Assembly (NCBI RefSeq): GCF_963924675.1
Contig: NC_089220.1
Span: 54,074,639-54,138,638, forward strand
Direction of reading: 5' to 3'
From: Phocoena phocoena
Lineage: Eukaryota > Chordata > Mammalia > Artiodactyla > Phocoenidae
Length of the DNA stretch: 64,000 bases
Shown here: positions 36,747 through 47,461 of the stretch, one piece after another
Numbering within the stretch: the first letter of the stretch is position 1
Layout of the letters: the number at the start of each line of letters is the position of its first letter
Notes under the pieces: model-generated
What the model was told of the DNA's origin: nothing
Databases searched by the model: none
Seen by the model: the letters and a program-made list of their open reading frames with translations, nothing else
Position numbers and translations under genes: made by a program

Positions 36747-37632
36747 CTAAAGAAGATCCTTTAGCATTTGTTGTAAAGCTGGTTTGGTGGTGCTGAACTC
36801 TCTCAGCTTTTGCTTGTCTGTTATGGTTTTAATTTCTGCATCAAATCTGAATGAGATCCTTGCTGGGTAGAGTAATGTTGGTTGTAGCTTTTTCTCCTTC
36901 ATCACTTTAAATATGTCTTGCCACTCCCTTCTGTCTTGCAGTTTCTGCTGAAAGATCAGCTGTTAACCTTATGGGGATTCCCTTGTGTGTTATTTGTTGT
37001 ATTTCTCTTGCTGCTTTTAATATATTTTCTTTGTATTTAATTTTTGACAGCTTGATTAATATGTGTCTTGGCGTGTTTCTCCTTGGATTATCCTGTATGG
37101 GACTCTCTGTGCCTCCTGGACTTGATTAACTATTTCCTTTCCCATATTAGGGAAGTTTTCAACTATAATCTCTTCAAATATTTTCTCAGTCCCTTTCTTT
37201 TTCTCTTCTTCTTCTGGGACCCCTATAATTTGAATGTTGGTGTGTTTATTGTTGTCCCTGAGGTCTCTGAGACTGTCCTCAGTTCTTTTCATTGTTTTTT
37301 CTTTATTCTGCTCTGCAGTAGTTATTTCCACTATTTTATCTTCCAAGTCACTTATCCATTCTTCTGTCTCAGTTATTCTGCTATTGATCCCTTCTAGAGT
37401 ACTTTTAATTTCATTTAGTGTGTTGTTCATCGTTGCTTGTTTCATCTTTAGTTCTTCTAGGTCCCTGTTAAATGCTTCTTGCATTTTCTCTATTCTATTT
37501 CCAAGAATTTGGATCATCTTTACTATCATTATTCTGAATTTTTTTCAGGTACACTGCCTATTTCCTCTTCATTAGGTCTGGTGGGTTTTTATCTTGCTCT
37601 TTCATCTGCTGTGTGTTTTTCTGTCTTCTCAT
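36747..37632 (-). pseudogene. L1 ORF1 (RNA-binding protein), broken
   Basis: ORF1p is the trimeric RNA chaperone of the L1 particle. The likely start is the ATG at 37632 (MRRQKNTQQMKEQDKNPP), which hits a stop after 24 codons. The main open block, 37056-37529, shows a heptad-rich coiled coil (about residues 15-95) followed by the RNA-recognition start IQIIGVPEEEE, then another frameshift. The C-terminal part continues in a different frame to a TAG at 36747. Length including breaks is about 886 nt, close to a normal L1 ORF1. Confidence 0.88.
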
Positions 37633-38297
37633 TTTGCTTATCTTACTGTGTTTGGGGTCTCCTTTTTGCAAGCTGCAGGTTCGTAGTTCCCGTTGTTTTT
37701 GGTGTCTGTCCCCAGTGGCTAAAGTTGGTTCAGTGCATTGTGTAGGCTTCCTGGTAGAGGGGACTAGTGCCTGTGTTCTTGTGGATGAGGGTGGATCTTG
37801 TCTCTCTGGTGGGCAGGTCCACGTCTGGTGGTATGTTTTGGGGTGTCTGTGGACTTATTATGATTTTAGGCAACCTCTCTGCTGATGGGTGGGGTTGTGT
37901 TCCTGTCTTGCTAGTTGTTTGGCATAGGGTGTCCAGCTGTGTAGCTTGCTTGTCGTTGGGTGAAGCTGGGTGTTGGTGTTGAGATGGAGATCTCTGGGAG
38001 ATTTTTGCCGTTTGATATTACATGGAGCTGGGAGGTCTCTTGTGGACCAGTGTCCTGAAGTTGGCTCTCCCACCTCAGAGGCACAGCACTGAGTCCTGGC
38101 TGGAGCACCAAGAGCCTTTCATCCACACAGCCAGGTACGTGGGGAGTTTCTTGCCTTTTGGCGAGGTCTGAGGTCTTCTGCCAGCGTTCAGTAGGTGTCT
38201 GTAGGAGTTGTTACACGTGTAGATGTATTTCTGATGTATCTGTGGGGAGGAAGTGATCTCCGCGCCTTACTCTTCCGCCATCTTCCCCCTCTCTTCC
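37633..38297 (-). promoter_or_regulatory. L1 5' UTR with possible splice junction
   Basis: About 665 bases from the GC-rich L1 start to the ORF1 ATG; in a full L1 this region carries the internal RNA polymerase II promoter. On the minus strand the sequence runs CCCCACGTACCTGG directly into CTGTGTGGATGAAAGG, with the junction near 38130/38131. As I remember related elements, roughly 1 kb lies between these blocks, beginning with GT and preceded at its end by a pyrimidine tract and AG. Small frames here are not genes. Confidence 0.6.
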
Positions 38298-38386
38298 TAT
38301 GCAGTATTTCGGCTAGTGTGGGAGGGCCTCCTGCAGAGGCGGGGGTGGCTGTGCCTCACCGTGAGGACAAGCCATTGTTCATTATT

Positions 38387-41266
38387 GATCACTGCTATTC
38401 CTATACCTGAACTGCTCTAAAAAGTAATTTGGGCTGGCTTCATCTCTAGCTCTTAATCACAATAAAACATCCTTTCTCACCTAATCATTTAGTATATATT
38501 CATAGCCAGGAGTCTAGCACTTTTTTTAAAAAGTTAATTCCAACCTTTTATTTAAAATAAAAGCATTAACTGTCACCCCATGCTATGCTGGTAAAACATT
38601 AAATCCAAGCTCCCGAGGTACACTGCTTTTATATTGCAGGTATTGAAATGTGACCCTTACCATTACAGACTGACTAAAAGTGAAATTTTATGGCATCCCA
38701 ACATGCAGTCTGCTTTTAAAGATTAAAAAAAAATGAAGAGTGAAGAATAATGAATTACAAAAGGCAGTTGAAACTATCAAAAAGTGCTTAATTTAAAAAG
38801 CATTTCCCATAGCAGTGGTTCAAGATGTTGATGCTCATAGCAAAATTAGTTTACAACTCACCTGCATTAAAATCGCTAAATATTCAATTATTACCATATA
38901 TACTGTTTAAAGAGGTCAAATAGCTTTCAGGATAATTGCTTTCTTTTTGTTTTTAATATACACTTAATTCCTTGAAACTGCTGATCAAGTATATCAACAG
39001 ATTTCTCCAGTAAAGAGCTTGGTTTTATGATAGAGAGCCAACATATTTTGTAAAATTTTCCAAGAATATTCAGAAGTCATGTACCTTAATACCCATTGAT
39101 TTATTATCCTTGTTGCACAATTATCTGATGTAAGGAATAGCCTGTTCATTTTCATATTTGTATAAAATAAATCATAACATCATTTATCATAAAAGTGTCC
39201 TCTATATTAATGACTTCGCTTTTTAACTGAATTCTTAATTTTTCATGATTTTGCTACCCTTACTGGTTTAACCTCATATACATACAAATTAGGTCTCTCT
39301 AACTGTTTTTGATATAGAAAAAGAAGATATGCAATGTTTCATGTAAACAATTTTAAAATAGACCCAAACTATGTTATTATGTAAAGTAGCCTTACAATAA
39401 GATAAAAAGAATACAGAGTCATTCAAATGCTTTGAAAATACTATAGGCCTTTTTCACACAAGGATATGTCCTAAGACCTTCATGAATCCCAAATTTGTGA
39501 ATATACTAAAGCATATCATTTCCTTCATAAAATTCAATGAAGTACAACTGAAGATTTTAGGTGATTACTTTAGACTCTTAATGATTCCATAAATATAAGA
39601 CTGGAGTCATTTGTAAAACTATTAAAATGAATTCTGCCTCTAAAATAAACTCAGTACTACATTACATCATGTAATTACTATAATAATGTGACACAAAATT
39701 AACTGAGTCTCTACATTCTTATAGCTTAAATTGGGCCTTGCCCAGGCATGCATAGCCAAGTGCTTGTGAGGGAGATGAAATCCACTTGCCAGGCTGAGTA
39801 TTAGACATAGAGCTGCATCAGGCCAGCATCACCTTAGTGGAAAAGGATATTTTTTCTAATTTTCACAAAGGCTCTATGAATTCTACTGTTGATCCTTCTT
39901 CTCCTACTGACACTGGACAAGCCAAAGTTCAGTAATAAATCACATAGTTAGAGCCTAGATTATCTTTCTTAGTCTATCTGTTAGCATTATTGCTTACAAG
40001 GAAACACCAAGTACCTGGAATCCTGGCCTGAGGGAAGATGACTGCTGTCTGGCTTACTCCTGTACAAGGATTCAGAACAACCTAGACAGACAGAGCATGG
40101 ATTGTTCATCCTCCATGCCCCAAGGAAGGATGGGTGAGTCACTCTATACAGTACCAGGTAACACAGCTCATTGACCTGCACTGAAGAGGATGGCAGAACT
40201 AGAACAGTGCTGGTATATTCTCTGGGATGGAGTTTCCCAAAAAGATAATGCTAACTATAGGCCATTTTATATTTGATCTATTTGAGAAATCACCAGGGGT
40301 GAAGCAGTGAGGAGATCAGGGGAGAGAGTCTTTGCAGGCCCCCAAGAGAACTTTGGGGGAGATATTCAAACAATGAAACTAAATGAGTTTTCCCCAGGGC
40401 AGGAAAAGAAGAAAGGCTCAGCATCCAGGTGCCCAAAGCACAAAGGTTCTTCTGTAAGCTTTGCCCATGGTACTGGCCAAAAACATAAAGGATTGGAAGG
40501 CAGAGAACCAGGAGTCTTTTTGCAAGTTTTGGCCATGGTAATAGCCAGGATAGCTGGAGAATTAGAACAAGTGTAGAAAATCTGAAATGTAATGAGGCTG
40601 GGACATATAATCCCTGTGCACTCTTGGCCCAAACCATTTTGACAGCAGTAATGAAAAAGCAACAGCTAACCCTGCTGAAGAGGGAACTGTGCCAAACCTC
40701 AAGGAGATCAGGGAGGACAAAATGAGAAGGAGCTTCAGGGGATGCTTAGGAGAGCTTTTCTGAGCTCTTTCTGCTCAGAGGAGAGGGTGACTGTTATCAC
40801 TTTGGGTACTGGGATGATGGGGCAGATCTCCAGGTAAGGTACCCAGGGGTTTCCAAGTACCCCTGGCCACCAGTCCAAGGTTGATAAATAATTATTCCAG
40901 GGAAAATGATGTCACAAATATTAGAAGCCTAGACAGAAACTTGAGGCAGATTACTTGAGGAGTGATCCCCAGGTTCTGCGTTCAGTCCTTGATGAAGGAG
41001 GAATGGGAGAAGAGAGAGGCTAAGGAGGCAAGCAAAATTTTCGGATTTTTTTCAGGTAACTCTGCCCTCAGAGACAAATGGGAGAAATCTACGTAAATTG
41101 TCAGAGATACAGAGGCCCAAAGAAGCACTGAATAAATGTCAAATGTTTCAAATGGAGGAAGTATAATTAAAGTTTTAAACAAAAGGTAACTATTTTACTG
41201 ATGTTTTCTAAGCATAAATGAAGTTTCCAGGTAAAGGTTTTTATCTAGGAGCAACTCTGTATTAAA
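38387..41266. other. Unassigned DNA with a GC-richer block
   Basis: 38387-40180 is AT-rich with a doubtful antisense MIR at about 39840-39985. 40270-41170 is richer in G and purines and has overlapping frames of 89-115 codons on both strands (40290-40662), but no domain or family was recognised. It could be an old unrecognised repeat or an untranslated exon. Confidence 0.5.
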
Positions 41267-41301
41267 AATGCAGGCACTGATATTTAAGAAAGATAGACAA
41301 G

Positions 41302-42204
41302 ATGAGAAGGCAGAAGGCTATGTACCAGATGAAGGAACAAGATAAAAACCCAGAAAAATAACTAAATGAAGTAGAGATAGGCAACCTTCCAAAAAAGAAT
41401 TCAGAATAATGATAGTGAAGATGATCCAGGACCTCGGAAAAAGAATGGAGGCAAAGATGTAGAAGATGCAAGAAATGTTTAACAAAGACCTAGAAGAATT
41501 AAAGAACAAACAAAAAGAGATGAACAATACAATAAATGAAATTAAAACTACACTAGAAGGAATCCATAGCAGAATAACTGAGGCAGAAGAACGGATAAGT
41601 GACATGGAAGACAGAATGGTGGAATTCACTGCTGCAGAACAGAATAAAGAAAAAAGAATGAAAAGAAATGAAGACAGCCTAAGAGACCTCTGGGACAACA
41701 TTAAACACAGCAACATTCATATTATAGGGGTCCCAGAAGGAGAAGAGAGAGAGAAAGGACCTGAGAAAATATTTGAAGAGATTATAGTCGAAAACTTCCC
41801 TAACATGGGAAAGGAAATAGCCCCCAAGTCCAGGAAGCACAAAGAGTCCCATATAGGATAAACCAAAGGAGAAACATGCTGAGACACATAATAATCAAAT
41901 TGACAAAAATTAAAGACAAAGAAAAATTCTTGAAAGCAGCAAGGGAAAAATGACAAATAACATACAAGGGAACTCCCATAAGGTTAACACTTGATTCTCA
42001 GCAGAAACTCTACAAGCCAGAAGAGAGTGGCATGACATATTTAAAGTGATGAAAGGGAAGAACCTACAACTAAGATCACTCTACCCGGCAAAGATCTCAT
42101 TCAGATTTGATGGAGAAATCAAAAGCTTTACACAGAAGCAAAAGCTAAGAGAATTCAGCACCACCAAACCAGCTTTACAACAAACGCTAAAGGAACTTCT
42201 CTAA
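41302..42204 (+). pseudogene. L1 ORF1, broken
   Basis: Starts MRRQKAMYQMKEQDKNPEK and meets a TAA at codon 20 where related copies have a Gln codon. The main open block, 41466-41861, has the coiled coil (NNTINEIKTTLEGIHSRITE) and the start of the RNA-recognition domain (IHIIGVPEGEE). The end at 42202-42204 (TAA) gives a total span of 301 codons, a normal size, but the internal frame changes show compensating indels. Not functional. Confidence 0.88.
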
Positions 42205-42946
42205 GTGTGAAACACAAGAGAAGAAAAGACCTACAAAAAAAAACCCCAAAACAATTAAGAAAATGGTCATAGGAACATACATATTGATAATTACCTTAAA
42301 CATGAATGGATTAAATGCTCCAACCAAAAGACACAGGCTCGCTGAATGGATACAGAAACAAGATCCATATATATGCTGTCTACAAAAGACACACTTCAGA
42401 CCTAGGGACACATAAAGACTGAAAGTGAGGGGATGGAAAAAGATATTCCATGCAAACAGAAATCAAAAGAAAGTTGAAGTAGCAATACCCACATCAGATA
42501 AAATAGACTTTAAAATAAAGAATGTTACAAGAGACAAGGAAGGACACTACAAAATGATCAAGGGATCAATCCAAGAAGAAGATATAACAATTATAAATAT
42601 ATATGCGCCCAACATAGGAGCATGTCAACACATAAGGCAACTGCTAAGAGCTATAAAAGAGGAAATCGACAGTAACACAATAATAGTGTGGGACTTTAAC
42701 ACCTCACTTACACCAATGGACAGATATCAAAACAGAAAATTAATAAGGAAACAGAAGCTTTAAATAACATAATAGACCAGATAGATTTAATTGATATTTA
42801 TAGGACATTCCATACAAAAACAGTAGATTACACCTTCTTCTCAAGTGCGCACAGAACATTCTCCAGGAGAGATCACATCCTGGGTCACAAATCAAGCCTC
42901 AGTAAATTTAAGAAAACTGAAATCATATCAAGCACCTTTTCAGACC

Positions 42947-43040
42947 ACAATGCTATGAGATTAGAAATCAATTACAGGGAAAAAAACCATAAAACACGAA
43001 CAATGCTATGAGATTAGAAGACAATGCTATGAGATTAGAA
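42947..43040 (+). repeat. Tandem duplication within L1 ORF2
   Basis: ACAATGCTATGAGATTAGA occurs at 42947, 43000 and 43021 (spacings 53 and 21 bases). The extra 74 bases shift the reading frame. Confidence 0.9.
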
Positions 43041-43158
43041 ATCAATCAGAGGGAAAAAAACGTAAAAACACAAACACATGGAAGCTAAACAATACGTTAC
43101 TAAATAACCAAGAGCTCGCTGAAGAAATCAAAGAGGAAATCAAAAAATACCTAGAGAC

Positions 43159-43360
43159 GGGGCTTCCCTGGTGGCACAGTGGTTGGGAGTCTGCCTGCCG
43201 GTGCGGGGGACGCGGGTTCGTGCCCCGGTCGGGGAGGATCCCACGTGCCGCGGAGCGGCTGGGCCCGTGAGCCGTGGCCGCTGGGCCTGCGCGCCCGGAG
43301 CCTGTGCTCCACAACAACAGTGGGAGGCCCACGTACCACAAAAATAAATTAAAAAAAAAA
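43159..43360 (+). mobile_element. CHR-type SINE, medium form, inside L1
   Basis: About 202 bp, very CpG-rich and therefore probably young. Starts GGGGCTTCCCTGGTGGCACA, has the B-box-like GGTTCGTGCCC and ends in a long A run. TSD AAAAAATACCTAGAGAC at 43142-43158 and 43361-43377 (17 of 17). The 148- and 96-codon minus-strand frames are SINE and L1 artefacts. Confidence 0.96.
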
Positions 43361-46300
43361 AAAAAATACCTAGAGACAAATGACAGTGAAAACACGATGA
43401 TACAAAGCCTATGGGATGCAGCAAAAGCACTTCTAGAGGGAAGTTTATAGCAATAAAATCCTACCTCAATAAATGACAAACGACTCAAATAAACAATCTA
43501 ACCTTACACCTAAAGGAACTAGAGAAAGAAGAACAAACAAAACCCAAAATTAGTAGAAGGAAAGAAATCATAAAGATCAGAACAGAAATAAATGAAATAG
43601 AAACAAAGAAAACAATAGCAAAGATCAATAAAACTAAAAGCTGGTTCTTTGAGAAGATAAACAAAATTGATAAACCATTAGCCAGATTCATTAAGAAAAA
43701 AAGGGAGAAGACTCAAATCAATAGAATTAGAAATGAAAAAGGAGAAGTAACAACTGACACTGCAGAAATACAAAAGATCATGAGAGATTACTAAAAGCAA
43801 CTCTATGCCAATAAAATGGACAACCTGGAAGAAATGGACAAATTCTTAGAAATGCACAACCTGCCAAGACTGAATCAGGAAGAAATAGAAAATAGAAACA
43901 GACCAATCACAAGCACTGAAATTGAAACTGTGATTAAAAATCTTCCAACAAACAAAAGTCCAGGACCAGATGGCTTCACAGGTGAATTCTATCAAACATT
44001 TAGAAAAGAGCTAACACCCACCCTTCTCAAACTTTTCCAAAAAATTGCAGAGGAAGGAACACTCCCAAACTCATTCTATGAGGCCACCATCACCCTGATA
44101 CCAAAACCAGACAAAGATACTAGAAAAAAAGAAAATTACAGACCAAAATCACTGATGAATATAGAAGCAAAAATCCTCAACAAAATACTAGCAAACAGAA
44201 TCCAACAACACATTAAAAGGATCATACACCATAACCAAGTGGGATTTATCCCAGGGATGCAAGGATTCTTCAATATACGCAAATCAATCAATGTGATACA
44301 CCATATTAACAAATTGAAGAATAAGAACCATATGATCATCTCAATAGATGCAGAAAAAGCTTTTGACAATATTCAACACCCATTTATGATAAAAACTCTC
44401 CAGAAAGTGGGCATAGAGGAACCTACCTCAACATAATAAAGGCCGTATATGACAAACCCACAGCAAACATCATTCTCAATGGTGAAAAACTCAAAGCATT
44501 TCCTCTAAGATCAGGAACAAGACAAGGATATCCACTCTCACCACTATTATTCAACATAGTTTTGGAAGTCCTAGGCACAGCAATCAGAGAAGAAAAAGAA
44601 ATAAAAGGAATACAAATTGGGAAATAAGCAAAACTGTCACTGTTTGCAGATGACATGATACCATACATAAATAATCCTAAAGATGCCACCAGAAAACTAC
44701 TAGAGCTAATCAATGAATTTGGTAAAGTTGCAGGATACAAAACTAATGCCCTGAAATCTCTTGCATTCCTTTACACTAATGATGAAAAATCTGAAAGGGA
44801 AATTAAGGAAACACTCCCATTTACCACTGCAACAAAAAGAATAAAATACCTAGGAATAAACCTACCTAGGGAGACAAAAGACCTGTATGCAGAAAACTAT
44901 AAGACACTGATGGAAGAAATTAAAGATGATACCAACAAATGGAGAGATATACCATGTTCTTGGATTGGAAGAATCAATATTGTGAAAATGACTCTACTAC
45001 CCAAAGCAATCTATAGATTCAATGCAATCCCTATCAAATTACCAATAGCAGTTTTTACAGAACAAGAACAAAATATCTTAAAATTTGTATGGAGGCACAA
45101 AACACCCCCAATAGCCAAAGCAGTCTTGAGAGAAAAAAACGGAGCTGGAGGTATCAGACTCCCTGACTTGTAGACTATACTACAAAGCTTCAGTAATCAA
45201 GACAATATGGTACTAGCACAAAAACAGAAATATAGATGAATGGAACAGGATAGAAAGTCCAGAGATAAACCCATGCACCTACGGTCAACTAATCTATGAC
45301 AAAGGAGGCAAAGATATACAATGGAGAAAAGACAGTCTCTTCAATAAGTGTTGCTGGGAAAACTGGACAGCTACATGTAAAAGAATGAAATTAGAACACT
45401 CCCTAACACCATACACAAGATAAACTCAAAATGGATTAGGGACCTAAATGTAAGACTGGACACTATAAAACTCTTAGAGGAAAACATAGGAAGAACACTC
45501 TTTGACATAAATCACAGCAAAATCTTTTTTGAGACACCTCCTAGAGTAATGGAAATAAAAACAAAAATAAACAAATGGGACCTAATGAAACTTAAAAGCT
45601 TTTGCAAAGCAAAGGAAACTACAAACAAGATGAAAAGACAACCCTCAGAATCGGAGAAAATATTTGCAAATGAATCAATGGACAACGGATTAATCTCCAA
45701 AATATATAAACAGCTCATGCAGCTCAATATTAAAAAACATACAACCTAATCCAAAAATGGGCAGAAGACCTAAATAGACATCTCTCCAAAGAAGACATAC
45801 AGATGGCCAAGAAGCACATGAAAAACTCCTCAACATCACTAATTATTAGAGAAATGCAAATCAAAACTACAATGAGGTATCACCTCACACCAGTTAGAAT
45901 GGGCATCATCAGAAAATCTACAAACAACAAATGCTGGAGAGGGTGTGGAGAAAAGGGAACCCTCTTGCACTGTTGGTGGGAATGTAAATTGACACAGCCA
46001 CTATGGAGAACAGTATGGAGGTTCTTTAAAAAACTAAAAGTAGAATTACCATATGTCCTAGCAATCCCACTACTGGGCATATACCCTGAGAAAACCATAA
46101 TTCAAAAAGACACATGCACCCCAATGTTCATTCAGCACCATTTACAATAGCCAAGACATGGAACCAACCTAAATGCCCATCAACAGATGAATGGATAAAG
46201 AAGTTGTGGTACATATATACAATGGAATATTACTCAGCCATGAAACGGAACGAAATTGGGTCATTTGTAGAGACATGGATGGATCTAGACACTGTCATAC

Positions 46301-46573
46301 AGAGTGAGGTAAGTCAGAACGAGAAAAACAAATATCGTATATTAACGCATATATGTGGAACCTAGAAAAATGGTACAGTTGAACCAGTTTGCAGGGCCGA
46401 AATTGAGACACGGATGTAGAGAACAAACGTATGGACCTCAATGGGGGAAAGTGGCGTGGGGCGGGGGGTGGTGGTGTGATGAATTGGGAGATTGGGATTG
46501 ACATGTATATACTAATAAGAACCTGCTGTACAAAAAAATAAATAAAATAAATTTCCAAAAATAATGCAGGCAC

Positions 46574-47089
46574 CAAAGCTTTCTCCCTTAGTCTCTGAGA
46601 TTGCACTGAAAACCAACTGGTTTATATGTGTCCAGAGATTCCAATATCTGCTTCACTGGGAATATATCTTTCCTTTGATGAAATCAGAAACAAGCTGTTT
46701 GAAATTTCTGCTTAGAATAGAGATATGTGGTATATATGGGGCCTGACCAAATAGACTGTTTAGATATTTGGTCAAGGTTTACGGAACAGTGAAGATCTCT
46801 ACATTTAATTATTTCCAGGATGGTTCACTTTCCCATGTATACTGAATTGCAATGGGCTTGAGCAAATTAAATTGTTGGTAAAAATATGATTGATTTAAAT
46901 TACTAACATTTCTCTTTCAGGGATAAAGTGTTTTGACCTAGACCTGAATTACACACAACAGAAAGAGATAAGAAGGATATAATTTGACAGTAATATGCCC
47001 AGAACCAGGATTTGCAAAATGTTCTTCCAGAAGCTAAGACACTACCTCCACAGCCCTTCTTTAACAAAGAGTGATTTGTTAAAAAGGAT
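46574..47089. other. Unassigned AT-rich DNA
   Basis: Between the older L1 and the Tigger-like element; no gene seen. Confidence 0.55.
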
Positions 47090-47091
47090 TA

Positions 47092-47459
47092 CAGTTGTCC
47101 CTCAGTATCAGTGGGGGATTGGTTTCTGGACTCCTTGTGGACACCAAAATCTGTGGATGCTCAAGTCTCTCATATAAAATCATGTAGTACTTGCATATAA
47201 CCTACCTACAACCTCCTTTATACTTTAAATCATCTCTAGATTACTTGAAATACCTAACACAATGTAAATACTATGTAAATAGTTGTAAATATAATGTAAA
47301 TGCTATGTAAATAGTTGCCTGCACAGGGACTAAATTCAGGTTTGGCTTTTTGAAACTTTCTGAAATTCTTTTTCTTTCTTGAATGTTTTTGATCCGTGGT
47401 TGGTTGAATCCGAAGGGTCAACCAGGTTGGTGGAACCCAGGGATATGTAGGACCAACAG
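47092..47459 (+). mobile_element. Tigger-like non-autonomous DNA transposon
   Basis: Begins CAGTTGTCCCTCAGTATCAG and ends with the imperfect inverse (GGATATGTAGGACCAACAG). Flanked by TA at 47090-47091 and 47460-47461, the target duplication of TcMar-Tigger elements. Interior words such as ATATAACCTACCTACAACC, TTTAAATCATCTCTAGATTA and GATCCGTGGTTGGTTGAAT fit a Tigger/MER8-type element. Short 20-30 bp repeats of AATGTAAAT(A/G)CTATG lie at 47262-47317. Confidence 0.85.
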
Positions 47460-47461
47460 TA

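Larger units (their letters stand above)
32153..38297 (-). mobile_element. Near full-length LINE-1, minus strand
   Basis: TSD TATGCAGTATTTC at 32140-32152 and 38298-38310 (13 of 13). The poly(A) tail is the T run at 32153 onwards. The 3' end has TCTTTATTGGAGTATAATTG. The 5' end on the minus strand is GAGGGGGAAGATGGCGGAAG, the GC-rich start expected of an L1 5' UTR. Order: 5' UTR 37633-38297, ORF1 36747-37632, ORF2 32533-36688, 3' UTR. A SINE at 34366-34683 interrupts ORF2. Frameshifts and stops make it inactive, but its full length and intact TSD mark it as the younger of the two large L1 copies. Confidence 0.95.
31922..38386 (-). pseudogene. Polyadenylated retrocopy of an unidentified ~271-nt transcript, split by L1
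   Basis: CATTGTTCATTATT occurs at 31922-31935 and again at 38373-38386 (14 of 14). A run of 10 T begins at 31934, so the insertion reads on the minus strand with its poly(A) on the left. An AATAAA signal (31962-31967 on the plus strand) lies about 18 bases upstream of the poly(A), the normal spacing. Removing the L1 (32153-38297) and one copy of its TSD leaves 38372 to 38311 joined to 32152 to 31944, about 271 bases. The first 62 bases are GC-rich and the rest AT-rich. The source transcript is not recognised. The GC-rich part resembles, from memory, the antisense strand of an older cetartiodactyl L1 5' UTR. It is a non-functional retrocopy made by the L1 machinery. Confidence 0.65.
42263..46365 (+). 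pseudogene. L1 ORF2, broken, endonuclease Glu lost
   Basis: Starts MVIGTYILIITLNMNGLNAP. The endonuclease motif reads LQKTHF instead of LQETHF, so the catalytic Glu is replaced by Lys, and a stop follows within ten codons. The reverse transcriptase block 43816-44436 has [17 protein letters not shown] is visible near 44645, but a stop lies just upstream (GGGAAATAAGC). The end at 46363-46365 follows KYRILTHICGT. Also disrupted by a 74-base tandem duplication at 42947-43040 and by a SINE at 43159. Confidence 0.92.
41278..46562 (+). mobile_element. LINE-1 of an older subfamily, plus strand, lacking the 5' UTR
   Basis: TSD AATGCAGGCAC at 41267-41277 and 46563-46573 (11 of 11). The element starts about 24 bases before the ORF1 ATG, so the 5' UTR is missing. 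Order: ORF1 41302-42204, ORF2 42263-46365, a G-rich 3' UTR around 46435-46490, and an (AAAT)-type A-rich tail. The 3' UTR differs completely from the minus-strand L1, so the two belong to different subfamilies. A SINE interrupts it at 43159-43360. Confidence 0.93.
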
